64,000 nucleotides of DNA, taken from contig JAPDRO010000006.1 of assembly GCA_030247885.1 (NCBI GenBank), positions 1,116,001 to 1,180,000 of the forward strand. Direction: 5' to 3'. The notes below the pieces were generated by a model. It saw only the letters and a list, made by a program, of their open reading frames with translations, did not search any database and was not told the DNA's origin. Made by a program: the position numbers and the translations under genes. Source of the DNA: Taxawa tesnikishii (nom. ined.). Taxonomy: Eukaryota > Ascomycota > Dothideomycetes > Dothideales. Positions 47,176 through 59,171 of the stretch are shown here, one piece after another. Within the stretch, counting starts at the first letter, position 1. Every line of letters begins with the position of its first letter.

Positions 47176-47587
47176 GCTTATGACACGAATCAGCTACATG
47201 CCCGGACATGTCGGCCCAAGTAACACGTACCTAGTGCTAAGAGACGAGGTCATATAGAGAAGGCGGTCTTTCTTGTGTGTTATGGAGCGCAGTTGAGTGG
47301 TGGTTTGTTCAGTCGAGCTTCACTGCTGTGTCGTCAACGTTCACAGCGCAACCATCTCCTAAGACGTCATAGAACCCACCCCTTCAAAGACTTGATCTTA
47401 TCCTTTGACTTCTCACATACTCGTCTCCCATTCCTCTTTTCTTCCTCTTCCTCTCATAGAGTATCTTTCAAACATCTCTCCAAAGTTTTGGTCTGAAGTT
47501 GCGAACGAATCTGGCACTCACACTCTGTCCCTTCCTTCAGAACTCCTCCCTACGTCTGGACTGAAGTTGGGAACACTACACGCCGAC
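47176..47587. promoter_or_regulatory. Divergent upstream region of two unknown genes
   Basis: 412 bases between divergent starts, pyrimidine-rich near 47440-47455. No motif assigned. Confidence 0.4.
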
Positions 47588-49334
47588 ATGCAAAACATGC
47601 GTGATGTCGACACACTGCTTCGAGAGTTCGAGGCATCTCTTCGGCGTGTAACGAATGAGATATCAGATCGGGAAGCCCTAAACACACTCGCATCTGCGTT
47701 GATGACACACGACATCCAGCCGTCATCCAGGCCATGTGCGCAGCGGGCTCTCAAAACCTACAGCGCTTCGAAACATGTAAGCTAACTGACTCCTCTGAGT
47801 TCTACCTTGGACACACAGAATGCTAATAACATCAGGGTTCCGCGATACCCGCGAAGTGCGTCGTGACCTAGAAAGCGAACTAGAAGAATCTCTAGAATCA
47901 TCAAACCAGCCAGCTGAGGCCGTTACGGAGAGAAAGCGCAAGCACCATGACTCGCCAGAGAGGGGCGAACAACGCGCTGCGAAGACGCAAAATCGAAGCC
48001 AGGAGACATCCGCTCGTTCTGCCACCCAATCGATTCCAAGCGCCACAGAACGTTCGCAGCAAATGCAGACACAGCAGCCACCGGGCGGCGGTTCATCTGC
48101 CGCTGCATCTGCGCATCATTCCGGACCAGGAATTAGTCATGCTGCCGCTACCTCGCGTGCCAACCTCAACTCCACGGCCCTGGTTACACAGCCTACATCA
48201 ACTCAGCAAAAGCCACCACCAGACCCAAAAGAGCAGTTCATGGCGTGGGGCCATAGTCTGTTTAACGACAGCGGGTGCGTGTTTCGTACCTCAGAGAAGT
48301 ACACACTGGAACAAGTCACCAACGCAAAGTATGTCGGTCCAATCGAGTTATATCCGGAGACGAAGACTATGATGAGAGTGATGGTACAAGTAATCGAGAG
48401 GGCATGCGATGACGCCCATGATACCAATCTCACATTGGGTATGAAGGTGAACAAGACGACAAGTTGGGACGGCAAACGCTTGGACTTGGACTTCAAGAAC
48501 ATGAGCGCTAGACAATACTTGGAGAGTGTTTCACAGAAATCTTACGACACGGCATTGAACGATCTCCGCCAGTTCAGTGCTCTTCTTGGTAAGTCTGAGG
48601 AGGTATACTATTACCAAGCGTCCTTCTGGAAACCGCTCCTCGACCGGCGCATTCAGGTTGAGCCAGCCGTGAACGCGAAGGAATCGGATGTACAGATACG
48701 GAACAGGGTCGTTAAAGCGTTTGCTAAGGAAGCGGGTGTCCCAATTCGAAACAACATCGGCCACGAGCTGCACAGAGTCGCCAACATCTTACACGACCTC
48801 CGAACGGGCGCGACTGACCACACCTGGTTGATTCTGTACGGAGGAAAGCCCTTCTTCGAAAAGCTCAAGAACACAGCTAGGTTGACGGTGGACGTGGTGC
48901 GCAAATGGGCAGACCTATACAGACCGCTTGTGAACCGTATAACAGTGCGCATAGCCTCTCTGCGCCGGAATAGCTTGATGATCCCTAACAGGATTGTGTG
49001 CGCTTTGGAGTCCGTACTGGCAGTCCACGCGAACTTCCCTCCGGTCCAGGACCGCTCACGATACAGGTCATACTGGCACGAAGATCAGCGCCTTACTGGT
49101 CCGCTGTACCTCGCTAGGGAACTTACCGGGACAGCGGACGTCCACTCTGTTGTAACTGACCTTGTCGTGGCTCGCGGTAAATTGCTCAGGGTTAATGCGG
49201 GCCGTACAAGCACACTTCTACGGTGGGGCTTTCAAGGAGCCACGAAGAAGAATCACGCCTTACTCACGGATATAGTCCGGATGCGGGACGACGGGGGAAG
49301 AGCATTGGGTGTTCTGTTGTCCCTTGCCTGCTAA
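47588..49334 (+). CDS. Orphan protein of unknown function, about 570 residues
   Basis: Proposed exon 1 is 47588-47776 (MQNMRDVDTLLREFEASLRR...), donor GTAAGC, branch-like TAATAAC, acceptor near 47835; exon 2 runs to the TAA at 49332-49334. The exon phases disagree by one base unless the GGG at 47835-47837 is short by one. The middle is a low-complexity Gln/Ser/Ala region (KHHDSPERGEQRAAKTQ...). After it comes a globular part (EQFMAWGHSLFNDSGCVFR, VYYYQASFWKPLLDRRIQVE, NNIGHELHRVANILHDLR). Downstream, a different frame (49309-49677) reads PAKPGDLLGVIGGTLVHG... and could be the true C-terminus if the GGGGG at 49293-49297 has one base too many. No family recognised. Confidence 0.6.
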
Positions 49335-49677
49335 GCCTGGCGATCTACTGGGCGTCATTGGCGGCACACTGGTCCATGGCAGACAGGAAGGCGTGCATGC
49401 GCAGACTGGGGTCCATGTATTCCACACGCACCTGGGCGTATCTCTCGAAGCCCACGGTCCGCTTGCCAATTTGCGCAGCTCCCTGCCCACCGCCAGGGAA
49501 TTTTGGACAGCGCACTGGGATGAGGGTTCTATCGAGGCAAACTGCCGACTTACGCTCGACGTTGGGGTGGACGAGGGAGTGTGTGGGGCTCCGATCCTCC
49601 GTTTGTTGGTATTTGCGACGAAGGAAATTCCGGCCATGTGCCCGATCCTGCTCGAAGACGACTTGCCTTCACCATAA

Positions 49678-50547
49678 TTCATCCGGACATATGTCCGAAA
49701 TTCATTTCGGACGCATGTCCCTGTTGCATCTATGCGGACCAAGGTCTATACAGGATAAATGCTGGTTTCGTCTGGGAGAAGCAAATGGATCAGGTGGCTT
49801 CGGTGGTCAGTGGAGGAGAATGCGGAGGAGATTGGCCGACTGTGTCTTGTCAAAAGGCTTCATATAATAGGACAGAATGATCTTCAAATTGAAAGAAAAT
49901 CTTCTGCACCAAAACGTCGATGGACATTGTGGCTAATGGAAGATGCGTTGATGCCAGGCGGCAGCAAACACACTACTTGGTGTCGCAAGACGAAACGAAC
50001 AAGAGGAGAATTGAGGAAGAGCAAGATACACAGTACGTGTAATATGATCTCAGCAACCCGCCTTCAAAGATGTTCAAAGCCTTGATTGCCTGACTCATCT
50101 ACGAACTACTATACCTGTAAGCCCACATGTATCCACGAATTGTAGACCTTACCTCTCCATTCACCTACAGATCAAAGAAGCGTTAATCCATCCATGGACT
50201 GGACAAACCGGTCCATCCACTGACAGCTCCGTGTACGACAACATCATGACCCGTCACTAGGAAACAGAGAGAGGAGCAAGAGAGGAGAAGATGCAGAAGG
50301 AATGTCACCGACGACGTGAACTCGTATACAAAACTTCCCAAAGCAGCAAATACCCCGCTAGAACGCAGATGCCCCCTCCCCAACCCATTTTCCCGTGGAC
50401 TGATTGCGCCCACGCAAAACGCCAAAAAAACCGAGTTCCAAAACGCCCTCCCTCCCTCCGTCTCTCCCCGTCAAATGGTATAATGGAGACTTTCAAACCA
50501 CTCCCTCAGCATGCGTATTCACTCACCCCCACCCCTCCCCTCCATAT
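49678..50547. other. Intergenic
   Basis: About 870 bases between the unknown gene and DnaJ. No feature recognised. Confidence 0.45.
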
Positions 50548-51715
50548 CTACAGGATCTCCTTCAGCTTCGTCTTCTGCGCCGCCGTTAAGCTGGTGGGGA
50601 ACTTGATCTTGACGCCGACGACGAAGTCGCCCCTCTCGTCTGGTTTCTTGCTCTTTGGCATGCCCAGGCCAGGATAGCGCTCGGTCCACGTGGGTTGTGT
50701 AGGGCCTGCGCTGCTCACGCTGACCTGCTTGCCGTCGATGGTTGAAACGGTGCGCTTCCAACCCGTCAACGCCTCCTTCAGGTCGATCTCGACGTCGTGG
50801 CGGATGTCGTCGCCTTCGCGGCGGAACAGCGGGTGTGACTTCTCTTCGACGATGAAGTGCAGATCCTGGGTACCGCCCTCGACTTGGTCCCCGACGCCGT
50901 TGAACTTGATCTTCGAGCCTGGTTTGAGACCCTTCTTGATGGGGACCTCGAGGATGCGGTCTTGTGTGCTTTGTTTGCCTGTCATCTCGTCGTAGGTCTT
51001 GCGCTTGATCTTCATCTTCTTCGTCGTGCCGTTGAAGAGGTCTTCGAGCGTGACTGGAAGGGGCTTCTCCACCACCGTCACCTCGGGTGTTTGTTGGCGA
51101 CGGCCATTCATGCCGCTTGTGCGTGTCCTGCCAGCGCTGGGACGACCACCACCGAAGGAACCGCCGAACCCGCCAGGCATCCCACCACCGCCGCCAAAGA
51201 AGAAAAGAAGTCGTCTTCGTCTCCTCCTCCCCCTCCTCCTCCTCCTCTTGCCCCGCCCATGCCTCCAGCCCCTCCTCGTAGGAACTCGGCAAAAATATCA
51301 TCCGCGTTGCTGAAGCTGAATCCCCCACCACCTGGTCCTCCACCGCCCGTGCTGAAGTGGAACGTCCTTCCTCCTCCTCCACCACCAGGCATACCACCAA
51401 AGCCTCCGGGCATGCCACCGAATCCCCCGGCATGCCGCCGAATCCGCCGCCCTGGCCGCCGGTCTCGGGTTGCGGTGCGCCGCCGCGCAGTATGAAGTCC
51501 AGACCGAACTGGTCATAGGTCTTGCGCTTCTCAGGGTCGGACAGGATCTCATAGGCCTGCGAGACTTCCTTGAACTTCTCGGCTGCGTTGGGGTTGTCTT
51601 TGTTCTTGTCCGGGTGCCATTTTAGGGCGGCTTTGCGGTAGGCCTTTTTGATCTCTTCGGCGGATGCGTTAGGCGAGATGCTTAGCTGGTCGTAGAGTTT
51701 GGTTTCGGCGACCAT
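50548..51715 (-). CDS. Type II DnaJ/Hsp40 co-chaperone (Sis1-like)
   Basis: Hsp70 co-chaperone of the cytosol and nucleus. The J domain spans residues 1-70 ([19 protein letters not shown]) with the essential HPD in [12 protein letters not shown] long Gly/Phe-rich region follows with repeated GGFGGMPG and FHFSTGGG. Then two C-terminal substrate-binding beta domains ([40 protein letters not shown]) and the dimerisation end [13 protein letters not shown]. No Cys-rich zinc finger, hence type II. The span of 1168 bases needs two extra bases: at CCCCC 51424-51428 and at AAA 51196-51198 (both + strand), giving 389 residues. All three pieces then read through the Gly-rich region without odd sequence. 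Confidence 0.93.
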
Positions 51716-52511
51716 GGTGCTGTCTCGTTATGCGGTGTGTGTGTGTGTGTGTGTGACTGCCAGCCAATAGCTGGGGGTGTTTTGAAGGTATGGTATATGT
51801 AAGCAAAAAGTCAATTGCAGCTCGCAGTCCGTGATAGGCAGAAAGGTTTTGTGTATATGTAAGTAGTGAGTGGTGAGTGGGTGTTTGCAAGTTTGCGTTG
51901 CCAGTCACCAGTTGGCAGCCCACTTTCCCCGACGCGGCTGTGACGTACTCGGTTGAAATTGAACGAGGAAGCTTCTCGAAGCTTCCACCTTCGCCTTGTG
52001 TATACAGGTACATACTCGACTTCATTCTGTCAGACCAGAACCTAGGAGAATCGCCTTTTGAGAAACCACAATATACACTTGCTCAATGCTAAAACCGCGT
52101 GTGAGTGCGGTTTGTAACGTTCTAAATGTAAGTTATCCCACCGTCGCGCTTTACCGGAGAGTCACGGAGTACAAGCCATCACGGCACAAATACTACAGCA
52201 CGCTACGTCGACCGCCTGAACTGGCGTGGTTGATTGTTTGATTGAGGATATACACAACCTTCCAATCCCCTCCCCTTGAGTCTCCCTAGTCATTGCAACT
52301 CGCACGCCTGATTGTGGCGCGCGTTTAGATATAATGGTTTCCCTCTAGAGCCATGGTGTTCCCCGTTGAAAGCTACCAGTCCACGACTGGTCTTCGAAGG
52401 GGTCGGCAGGCTTGATACATCGAACAGCATTCACCCTCAAAACCGTCATGTTACATCTGGAAGATCCATGTAGGCTCCACAAGAATGCATGCACAACCCC
52501 GCCTGCCGTTA
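51716..52511. other. DnaJ upstream region with (GT)n microsatellite
   Basis: A GT dinucleotide tract of about 20 bases sits at 51735-51754, just upstream of the DnaJ ATG. The sequence GAAGCTTCTCGAAGCTTCC near 51969 has inverted GAA/TTC units resembling a heat-shock element; suggestive only. No gene seen. Confidence 0.45.
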
Positions 52512-53711
52512 CTACAGCCGTTCTGGAGAGTCGCCGTCGACGAGCTTCTGGTCGCTAGGAGAAGCACCACTTTGAACAGCGCTCAATATGTCATGATGTG
52601 CGCTCAGGATGTGATCGCGCCATTCGTGTCGTTCCATAAACCCCAGATGGCAATCGGCATGAACGCATAACAACCCCTCGTGCCCTGAGTCGAGCACATG
52701 TTGCATGCCTTGCTTCAAGCGCTAGAGCAATCGTCAGAACCAACATGATCCATCGCGTCACAAAGAAATGTAGAACCATCGGCTTACCTTGTGACAATCG
52801 ACCCACGGACAATGAAAGACAAATGCTTCATCTTCCTCATCCTTTCCACTTTCCCTCTGTTGCGCTGACGAGGAAGAACCATTCAGCGGTACACGACGCT
52901 CGACTTCAAACCCTTCCTTGAAGACCATATCGTCAGCGTGACGCATGCGACTATACGAGCATTCGAACGCCGGCGTCCGTGTCATTGCAGGCTTAAAGGC
53001 CGATCTCAGCATGTGATCGGAGATGAGCTCCAGCCTGTAAGCGGCCTGGCTCATCTGTTTTCTCTCTTGCACGTTGACGTCGCGCTGCTTGGAATCCGTC
53101 CCAGTCGCGGTGCTGATGTCCATAGTGCTGGCTTCCAAGAGCTCATCCAGAGTTTCGTCAGATAGCATATCCCTGTTCTGCAAGAAGCAGTCTATACTCT
53201 CTGCAACCCATCCTTCGTGACCTGACTTGAGACATGATGGGACAGAGCCGCCATGGCTAACCGATCGCTCGGGGTAGTGATATGATGCCTCGGTAACGGT
53301 GGCCACAGTTGCCCTCTTCTTTCCTTTGGAGCGAACTGGACTTGCGGCGGAACCGTCCATTGAAGGCAAGGAATCCTGGATCTTCAGATCCAAATTACAC
53401 TCCTGGTCCAAAAACGCATCGAGTTCCGCCTCAGCGTTCACCTTCGAAACCGCATTCCTGCTGCTACGAAACGACGAGGATACCGCTCGATGGCGCCCAC
53501 TGAGCGGCTTTGGTGCTTTCCTGACTGCGTATTCATGATTTGTCGTCCGTATAGGCAGAGTGGGGAATTTCCGACTACCGTGGTGGAGAGCTGCCAGATC
53601 CTCTGCGGTTTCGAGCGAAGATCCAAGTAAGCTCTGCGAGACGTCTGCGGCCGAGCGAGCTATACGGTCCGACCAGGCTGTCGAGCTTCCGTACGTTGGT
53701 GGAATGCCCAT
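52512..53711 (-). CDS. Protein with C-terminal C2H2-like zinc-finger region, function unknown
   Basis: Exons are 52788-53711 and 52512-52721, total 1134 bases (377 residues). Start MGIPPTYGSSTAWSDRIARS chosen because upstream frame codons lack ATG. The N-terminal and central parts are Ser-rich and probably disordered, with basic KGKKR. The C-terminus has FHCPWVDCHK joined by the splice to RLKQGMQHVLDSGHEGLLC, then HADCHLGFMERHEWRDHILSAHH, giving Cys/His spacing like two C2H2 units. Nucleic acid binding is possible but unproven. I do not recognise an orthologue. Confidence 0.72.
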
Positions 53712-55125
53712 GATGACCGAACCAGCAATGCGTGTTGTTTCTTTTCCCCTGATTCTTCTCCCGGGAATAGCAGCCTTGGCTAATAGTGTGGAAAGTTTAA
53801 TCCGGTCACCCTTCACGTCTCGATCCTCGTCTCAGTCCGTTGAAATCCAGGAGGAAGTCATGCCTGGTGACGTCCTCAACAAGGTGGCGGGCGTAAAGGT
53901 GAGGTGGCACGGCACGAAAAATGACGAGAAGGAAGAAATGGGGTTCGCAGGAGTACCAAGGTACTTGTATGCCGTTTCGAGCGATGATCTTCCGACCGCT
54001 GGCGGCGAAGATCACACAAGAACGCGGGGAAGTGGAGCAAAAGAGCCGAAGAAGGAAGTTGACCGCGGCTGAGAACACACGACAGACACTGTGTGGTAGA
54101 GATTGTAGAGTGAACTTGGTTTCCTTCTTCACCTTTCCCGGAACAATCGCCCTTTAATCCGACGGCTCTTCGACGAGGAACTAACCTCTCTTCTCGAATG
54201 TGAAGCGAGTGCGCGTGCCACGCATCTATGCAAGTGCAAGATGTTAATCTGGACAGCCGTATCTTCGGTTTCTTGATCGGATTCTGCCGCGCTTGTACCG
54301 GATTCAAATACGAGAGCTCAACCGATTGTTGCTCCGTCGGAAGTTTGTGGTGAGTATACACAGCAGTAACAATCTTATACACCTCACAACAACAGTTCGG
54401 ACAGCCAAATGACCCATCATTGAGAACTGAACTACGCCTGATAATTATACCCGCCGGAGCATTGCGGCCACTCTAATGTCGAAAGGTAAAAGAGTGGTTC
54501 TAGCATACATTAAAGAATACAGACACTTTGTGCCTTACGATAGAGTATAGATGAAAGTTACTAACTTCCAAGAGCGGTGTGTTTCGCATATAACTTGTTG
54601 ATCGCTAAGCGCTACGGGCTAGTACCAACGAGCGTTGTATCTGCATATATCGTGTCCGAGCAGACGTGCTTAGTTCTTCTACCTTGCAATAGCAGATGGT
54701 TGAAGCAGACTAGAGGCCCAGAAGACGCTCCGTCACACAAACTGGGTGAAATCCAGCGTTTTCGTCATTCAACCAAGGTGGGCCGACCACTTTCGGATTC
54801 CGGGAGCTCAACTACGCATGAGTATTTCCCTTCATCGTGCCACCTTGATCTTTTTCCAGAATCTTCACATGACGTGGTCGCCCTCTGATCGGACCGTCTT
54901 TGGCGCTTTCATTGAATGTCTAGTAGAAACACGAAGAATACACCCTTACTGTCCATGCCTCTTGCCAACACATACGCTCATCTGTTCCTTCTTGTCCACA
55001 TGGTAGGACTCGTGCAGGAAACCAACGACGAGCAAGTATACCGGGCCGAAGGTGAACACAAAGCTGCCACAACAAGTTACTACCACAGAACAAAGGAAAA
55101 GGACCTGTCAGAACGTACGGCTCGG
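53712..55125. other. 1.4 kb intergenic region
   Basis: Upstream of the C2H2-like gene and downstream of Yos9. Part around 54400-54620 is AT-richer. Short open frames on both strands, none convincing. Confidence 0.45.
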
Positions 55126-56682
55126 CTAAAGTTCGTCTCTCTTCGGGTCCTGATCCTTGTGTGTCTCCTCACTGCCCTCTTTGCCCTCCTCCCTCTTCTT
55201 GTCACCAGCTTCCTTCTTCTCATCCTCGTCATCGATAACACCTCGGTACTCCTTGCCCTTCGGCGTCTCCACCACCTCAAGTTTCCAGCCTTTGCCACCC
55301 GCGATCCTTTCCAGTTCCTTCTTGAGGCGATCAATAGTCTTCGGGTCTCCCAGACCAAGCTTCTTCAACTGTTCGGGGAGAGCAGCTTGCCCATGCTGTC
55401 GGCGATGACCTCGATCAGAGTCTCCTTGTTCTTGCCGCCTACTATGGCCGACTTCTCGATCTTCTGGTCGGCGGGAATCCATGCGTGCGCTCCTAGTTTG
55501 ATACCGCCTACTTGGCGTAGAAGCTGAGCTTCTCTGGCATCGCGGCGGCCTGCAGATTCTATGTCGGCGACTGTCTGCTCTTCTGCGGCCAAGCTGGCTT
55601 CGTATGCTTCGACTTGGTCATTGCGGACGATGGGAGAACAGGAAATGTCGTTTGGTTTGTCCTTTGTGGGAGGCTTGAAGGCGATGTCGTTGCAGAGGCG
55701 CGGCGTCTGGATGATCATGAGATATGCGCAGGTCGCAGTTTCCTTGATCAAGGAGATTTTGTCATGGGTTCCTGGATTGCAGTGGAACTGTTCTCTTTGT
55801 TAGCATCACCCTTCGTTGCATGCCTCCGTCTGGAGCGTCTTACCTGAACTTCGATACGCCTCTCCTTGCCCGTGAGATCGCATTCAGTGCCGCCCTCCAA
55901 ACGCTGCACCAGATACCGTGATTCGCCCTTTGTTTCCAGTTCTCCCAACGACTTGCTAGTGCTCGCTTTCTCGCTGTCCGCACCTCGCGCCTCCGCTGCG
56001 GCTTTGCTCTCTGCACCAGTATCCTCTTGAACTTTTCCCAATACGAATCCAGGGACTGCCGGGTCTTCTGTGGGAGGGTAGACCGGAACACCTGGGCTCG
56101 GTGGCAGCTGATGGAACTGCTTCACGCCCTGTCCGTAGCAGTATCTGTAACTCCACCACCCACTCCAGTAATAGACGCAGTTTCCCTGCATACCACGCAG
56201 CAACTCCCAGCCGCGATCGTTCGCCCTGGCTAGCTCTTTCTCTTCATCCTGCCTTTCTTGGGTGTTGTTCTTGTCCTCCGGCGCAGATGGCTCGGCGATG
56301 GGGATGCGGCAAAGGTAGCGCTGACTCTGTAACTCCAGGACGTCGTAGTTGTACCTCGCTTTTCGCCTGTTTGTACTTTGAGGCAGGTCCTCGACTGAGG
56401 AATGCTCTCCAATATCTGAGAAGTCGGACGTGTCGGGGTAACGGCCTTCCACTGCTGGCTCGTCGGCGGCCACGCGAGATTGAGCTTGTAGCTCCGTCAC
56501 ATAATCGTCGGAGAAAGTGACTGCGTACTGGAGGATTGGAAGTCAGTATTCATTCGCTAAAACGTACACAGTGAAACTGGACGTACTTGCGGATACGCCA
56601 GGACATCGTCATGCACGCTGAAGACGTGCTGGCTTGCGAACGCGACGCGCAGCAAGGCCGGAAGAGCCCAGAAGCTCTTCAT
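55126..56682 (-). CDS. yos9: ER lectin Yos9/OS-9 (MRH domain, RDEL retention signal)
   Basis: ER-lumen lectin that recognises trimmed N-glycans on misfolded proteins and delivers them to the Hrd1 ERAD ligase. Exons are 56587-56682, 55844-56527 and 55126-55787. Signal peptide MKSFWALPALLRVAFASQHV; then an MRH domain with GNCVYYWSGWWSYRYCYGQG, LVQRLEGGTECDLTGKERRIEVQ and, across intron 2, FHCNPGTHDKISLIKETATC (family Cys pairs). A helical, charged C-terminus ends KRDEL, an ER retrieval signal. The exon sum (1442) is one short of a multiple of 3: one extra base in GGGG 55375-55378 (+ strand) joins GKLLSP to EQLKKLGLGD, giving about 480 residues. Without it the RDEL would be lost. Confidence 0.93.
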
Positions 56683-57332
56683 GTTCTGTTGGTAGGGTGT
56701 GCGATCCCAGTGCGACCTGAACGAACGAGCACAAAGCGAGAGAGTCAGGCAGTAGTGACCAGATGTTTTGGCAAAGTGACAGAGTCGGGCGCATACATTG
56801 GAGAAGCTACGTATCGCTACCGCCGATCGATATCAAGGGTCCTGCCGCATTTGGAGAAGAAAATCTGGGGAAGGAGCAGGGCAAGGGCGGTATATGTATG
56901 ATATGTAAACCATGCCCCCAAGCGACGGGTTCCAGCCGAACAGTTTCTATCACGGTGCAAACAACTACAGCAGCAGACCTCTACGCTTATCATGGATCAC
57001 AGGATAGGCCTTGCGCCATTGCCCTCTATGGCCAAAGGTGCTTCCGGGCTTGAATGAGGGATGACCGATAAGGTAGGCTGGACCCTCCGCACACACGACT
57101 TCGACTTGCGGTAGTAGCTGATAAAGTCATGGTTGCCATTTCTTCAGAACTCCTTTCCTTTCGTTGTTTGTGAGGCCAGCGAAAAGACATCCCTATAGAC
57201 GGCCGCTTTCCTCCATCATCGTTTTTCCCTTCCTCCTAGCGCCTCTCGATGCTCGTCTGCCTTACGAGACCATTCCAGGCAAAGCAGGCTCATGAATCAT
57301 GTTCTTTCCCCGATGCACCGGAGTGTATCGAA
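56683..57332. other. Intergenic
   Basis: About 650 bases between the Yos9 promoter and the eIF3d 3' end. Nothing further recognised. Confidence 0.5.
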
Positions 57333-59171
57333 TCACTCCTCGCCAACGTCCTCGCCTACAGCACCCAGGTCCTCGCCGTCCTCCTCAAAGGTGTCCCCTG
57401 GGACGTTGTACAGACGGATGGTAGGCTTGTTGGGGTCCTTGACAAGCACATACTTGCCGTCAGACTCCTTCATGATCATATCAACAAAGGTCCTGACAAT
57501 AGCCCAACCGTTGTTGAGGTTGAGGTTCATCTGAGATGCAAACTCGCGGGGCTTGTATCCGAGGACACCGAGGATAACGTGGTCGTTGGACGATTTGGGG
57601 TTGACACGGGAAACGAAACTAGGGAACATTGGTCAGCCAATGCCATGTGATTGTAGGTGTTGTCATGTACTTACCCGAGCTTCATCATGTCAGCCTTTGC
57701 GAGAATGCTCTGCACGGTCCAGCGGGCGAGCTTGATGCTGTTGTTCTTCATCTCGGTGGCCACGACAGCACCGCGCTGAGACCAGAGCTTGCTGCGCCAG
57801 TCCAGAGCGCCACCGGAGCCGGGGGCCTTGCTGTCGAACTCGTTGAGAGCCTTGATGGTCAGGAACTGATCCTCACCGCTGATGTTGTTCTTGACGACTG
57901 CATCGAGCTCTGTCCTGACGATAAGGTGCAGAGGCTCCTCATCAGCCTCAAGCGAAAGATCGAACCTCCTGTACTTGTATGCCTTGGACGCTGGTGGGTC
58001 GGTCTCCTCAGCTGCATTGTAGAATGGGTGCTCGTTCGACATGTCACGCTTCGATGTCTCAGACTCGATTACGGTCTGTATCGGGAAAACGTGGTTGATG
58101 TGGGTAGCCTCCTCCACCAAGGCTCCAACGCTGTTGATCGAGTCCTTGCCGCCGTCGGTGGACTCCATCGGAGCGTCCGCGGCATTCTCGTTGACAGTGA
58201 CCCTGTCAATGGTGGAGCCGTCACGCTTGTCGATGAAGATCTTGTTGCCTTGACGGTTGATGATCAGATCCCAGGAGTAGACTGACCTCGGTGCGCACAT
58301 GAGCATGGACAGAATGTTGTCAGTTGTGAAGACGGTCGCCTCGTTCTTCTCGGCGAGCTCCTGGATAATGGGGTCGTTCGAAGTGGTGACATTGTACGCC
58401 GCCCTCTCAACAACATTCAACTTCTTGGAGGATTGCGGTGCTCCAGGTTGCTTGTCGTAGTTGCGGTCATAGTAGTAAAGGAAACCATAATCGTCAATGT
58501 CTTCTCCCTCACCAGTGTCCAGGTTGAGCTTGGAAAGACGGTTGAAGTCGATTTCCTCCAGCAGACGCCAGGAATCCTTTGGCTGCACCGAGGCTTCCCG
58601 GTTACGTTGTGGCTTGTCGTAGTCCTTCCAGCCGAATCTACGTCCACCACGTCCACCTCGCTGGCCCCGGTTGTCGTAGGTCTGCGCACCTCCTCTTCCT
58701 CCCACACGCTGGAACGTTCCTCGTGCGCCGCGCTGAGCCGGACCGCCACGAGCGCCACGGCCACGGAAAACGGTGCCACCTCCTCTACCAAATCCGCGTG
58801 TGCGAGCGCTGGTGCGGGAGTTGTCTACCAAAGAGAAGGTGTTCTCCTCGTTCTGACCCTCGATGTTGAAGACAGTTTGCAGGCCAGGTCCAGCTCCGTA
58901 GGGTTGGTCTATCGCGCAAGTTAGACACTGCTTTTTCCTGCAACCCTGTTTAAAGCCACATACCCCTGTAGTTCCTGTTGTACTGTTGTCTGCCACCTCT
59001 TTCCCTGTCCTTGCCCTCAGTGGTCCAATCGGCCATGCGACCAAGCTTGTCGCCCTTAGAGAATGGCGCATATGGAATGCCATTCAGAGTCGTCTCCGTG
59101 GTGGTGGAGGGACCCCATGAGTCCGTGGAGGGCAGAGCCTGCACCAGGTCGAGAAGCGATGCTGGCGCCAT
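57333..59171 (-). CDS. Translation initiation factor eIF3 subunit D
   Basis: Cap-binding-related subunit of eIF3 (Moe1/Int6 partner in fission yeast). Three exons: 58964-59171, a large one from about 58909 to about 57674, and the last from about 57618 to the stop at 57333. Start [21 protein letters not shown] and [12 protein letters not shown] are conserved. An Arg/Gly-rich RNA-binding segment follows ([19 protein letters not shown]). The family core has [61 protein letters not shown], and the C-terminal [17 protein letters not shown] and [19 protein letters not shown] blocks. Acidic end [17 protein letters not shown]. About 560 residues, normal length. No frame breaks. Confidence 0.95.

Noticed and set aside
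51087-51495. Pro- and Ser-rich open frames opposite the DnaJ Gly/Phe region
   Set aside because: They are antisense translations of Gly codons in the DnaJ gene.
794-55378. Programmed ribosomal frameshifting as the reason for the many frame changes
   Set aside because: The sites share only a short homopolymer, with no common slippery heptamer or downstream structure that I can see, and lie in unrelated genes. All needing one extra base at a run fits an assembly error better.
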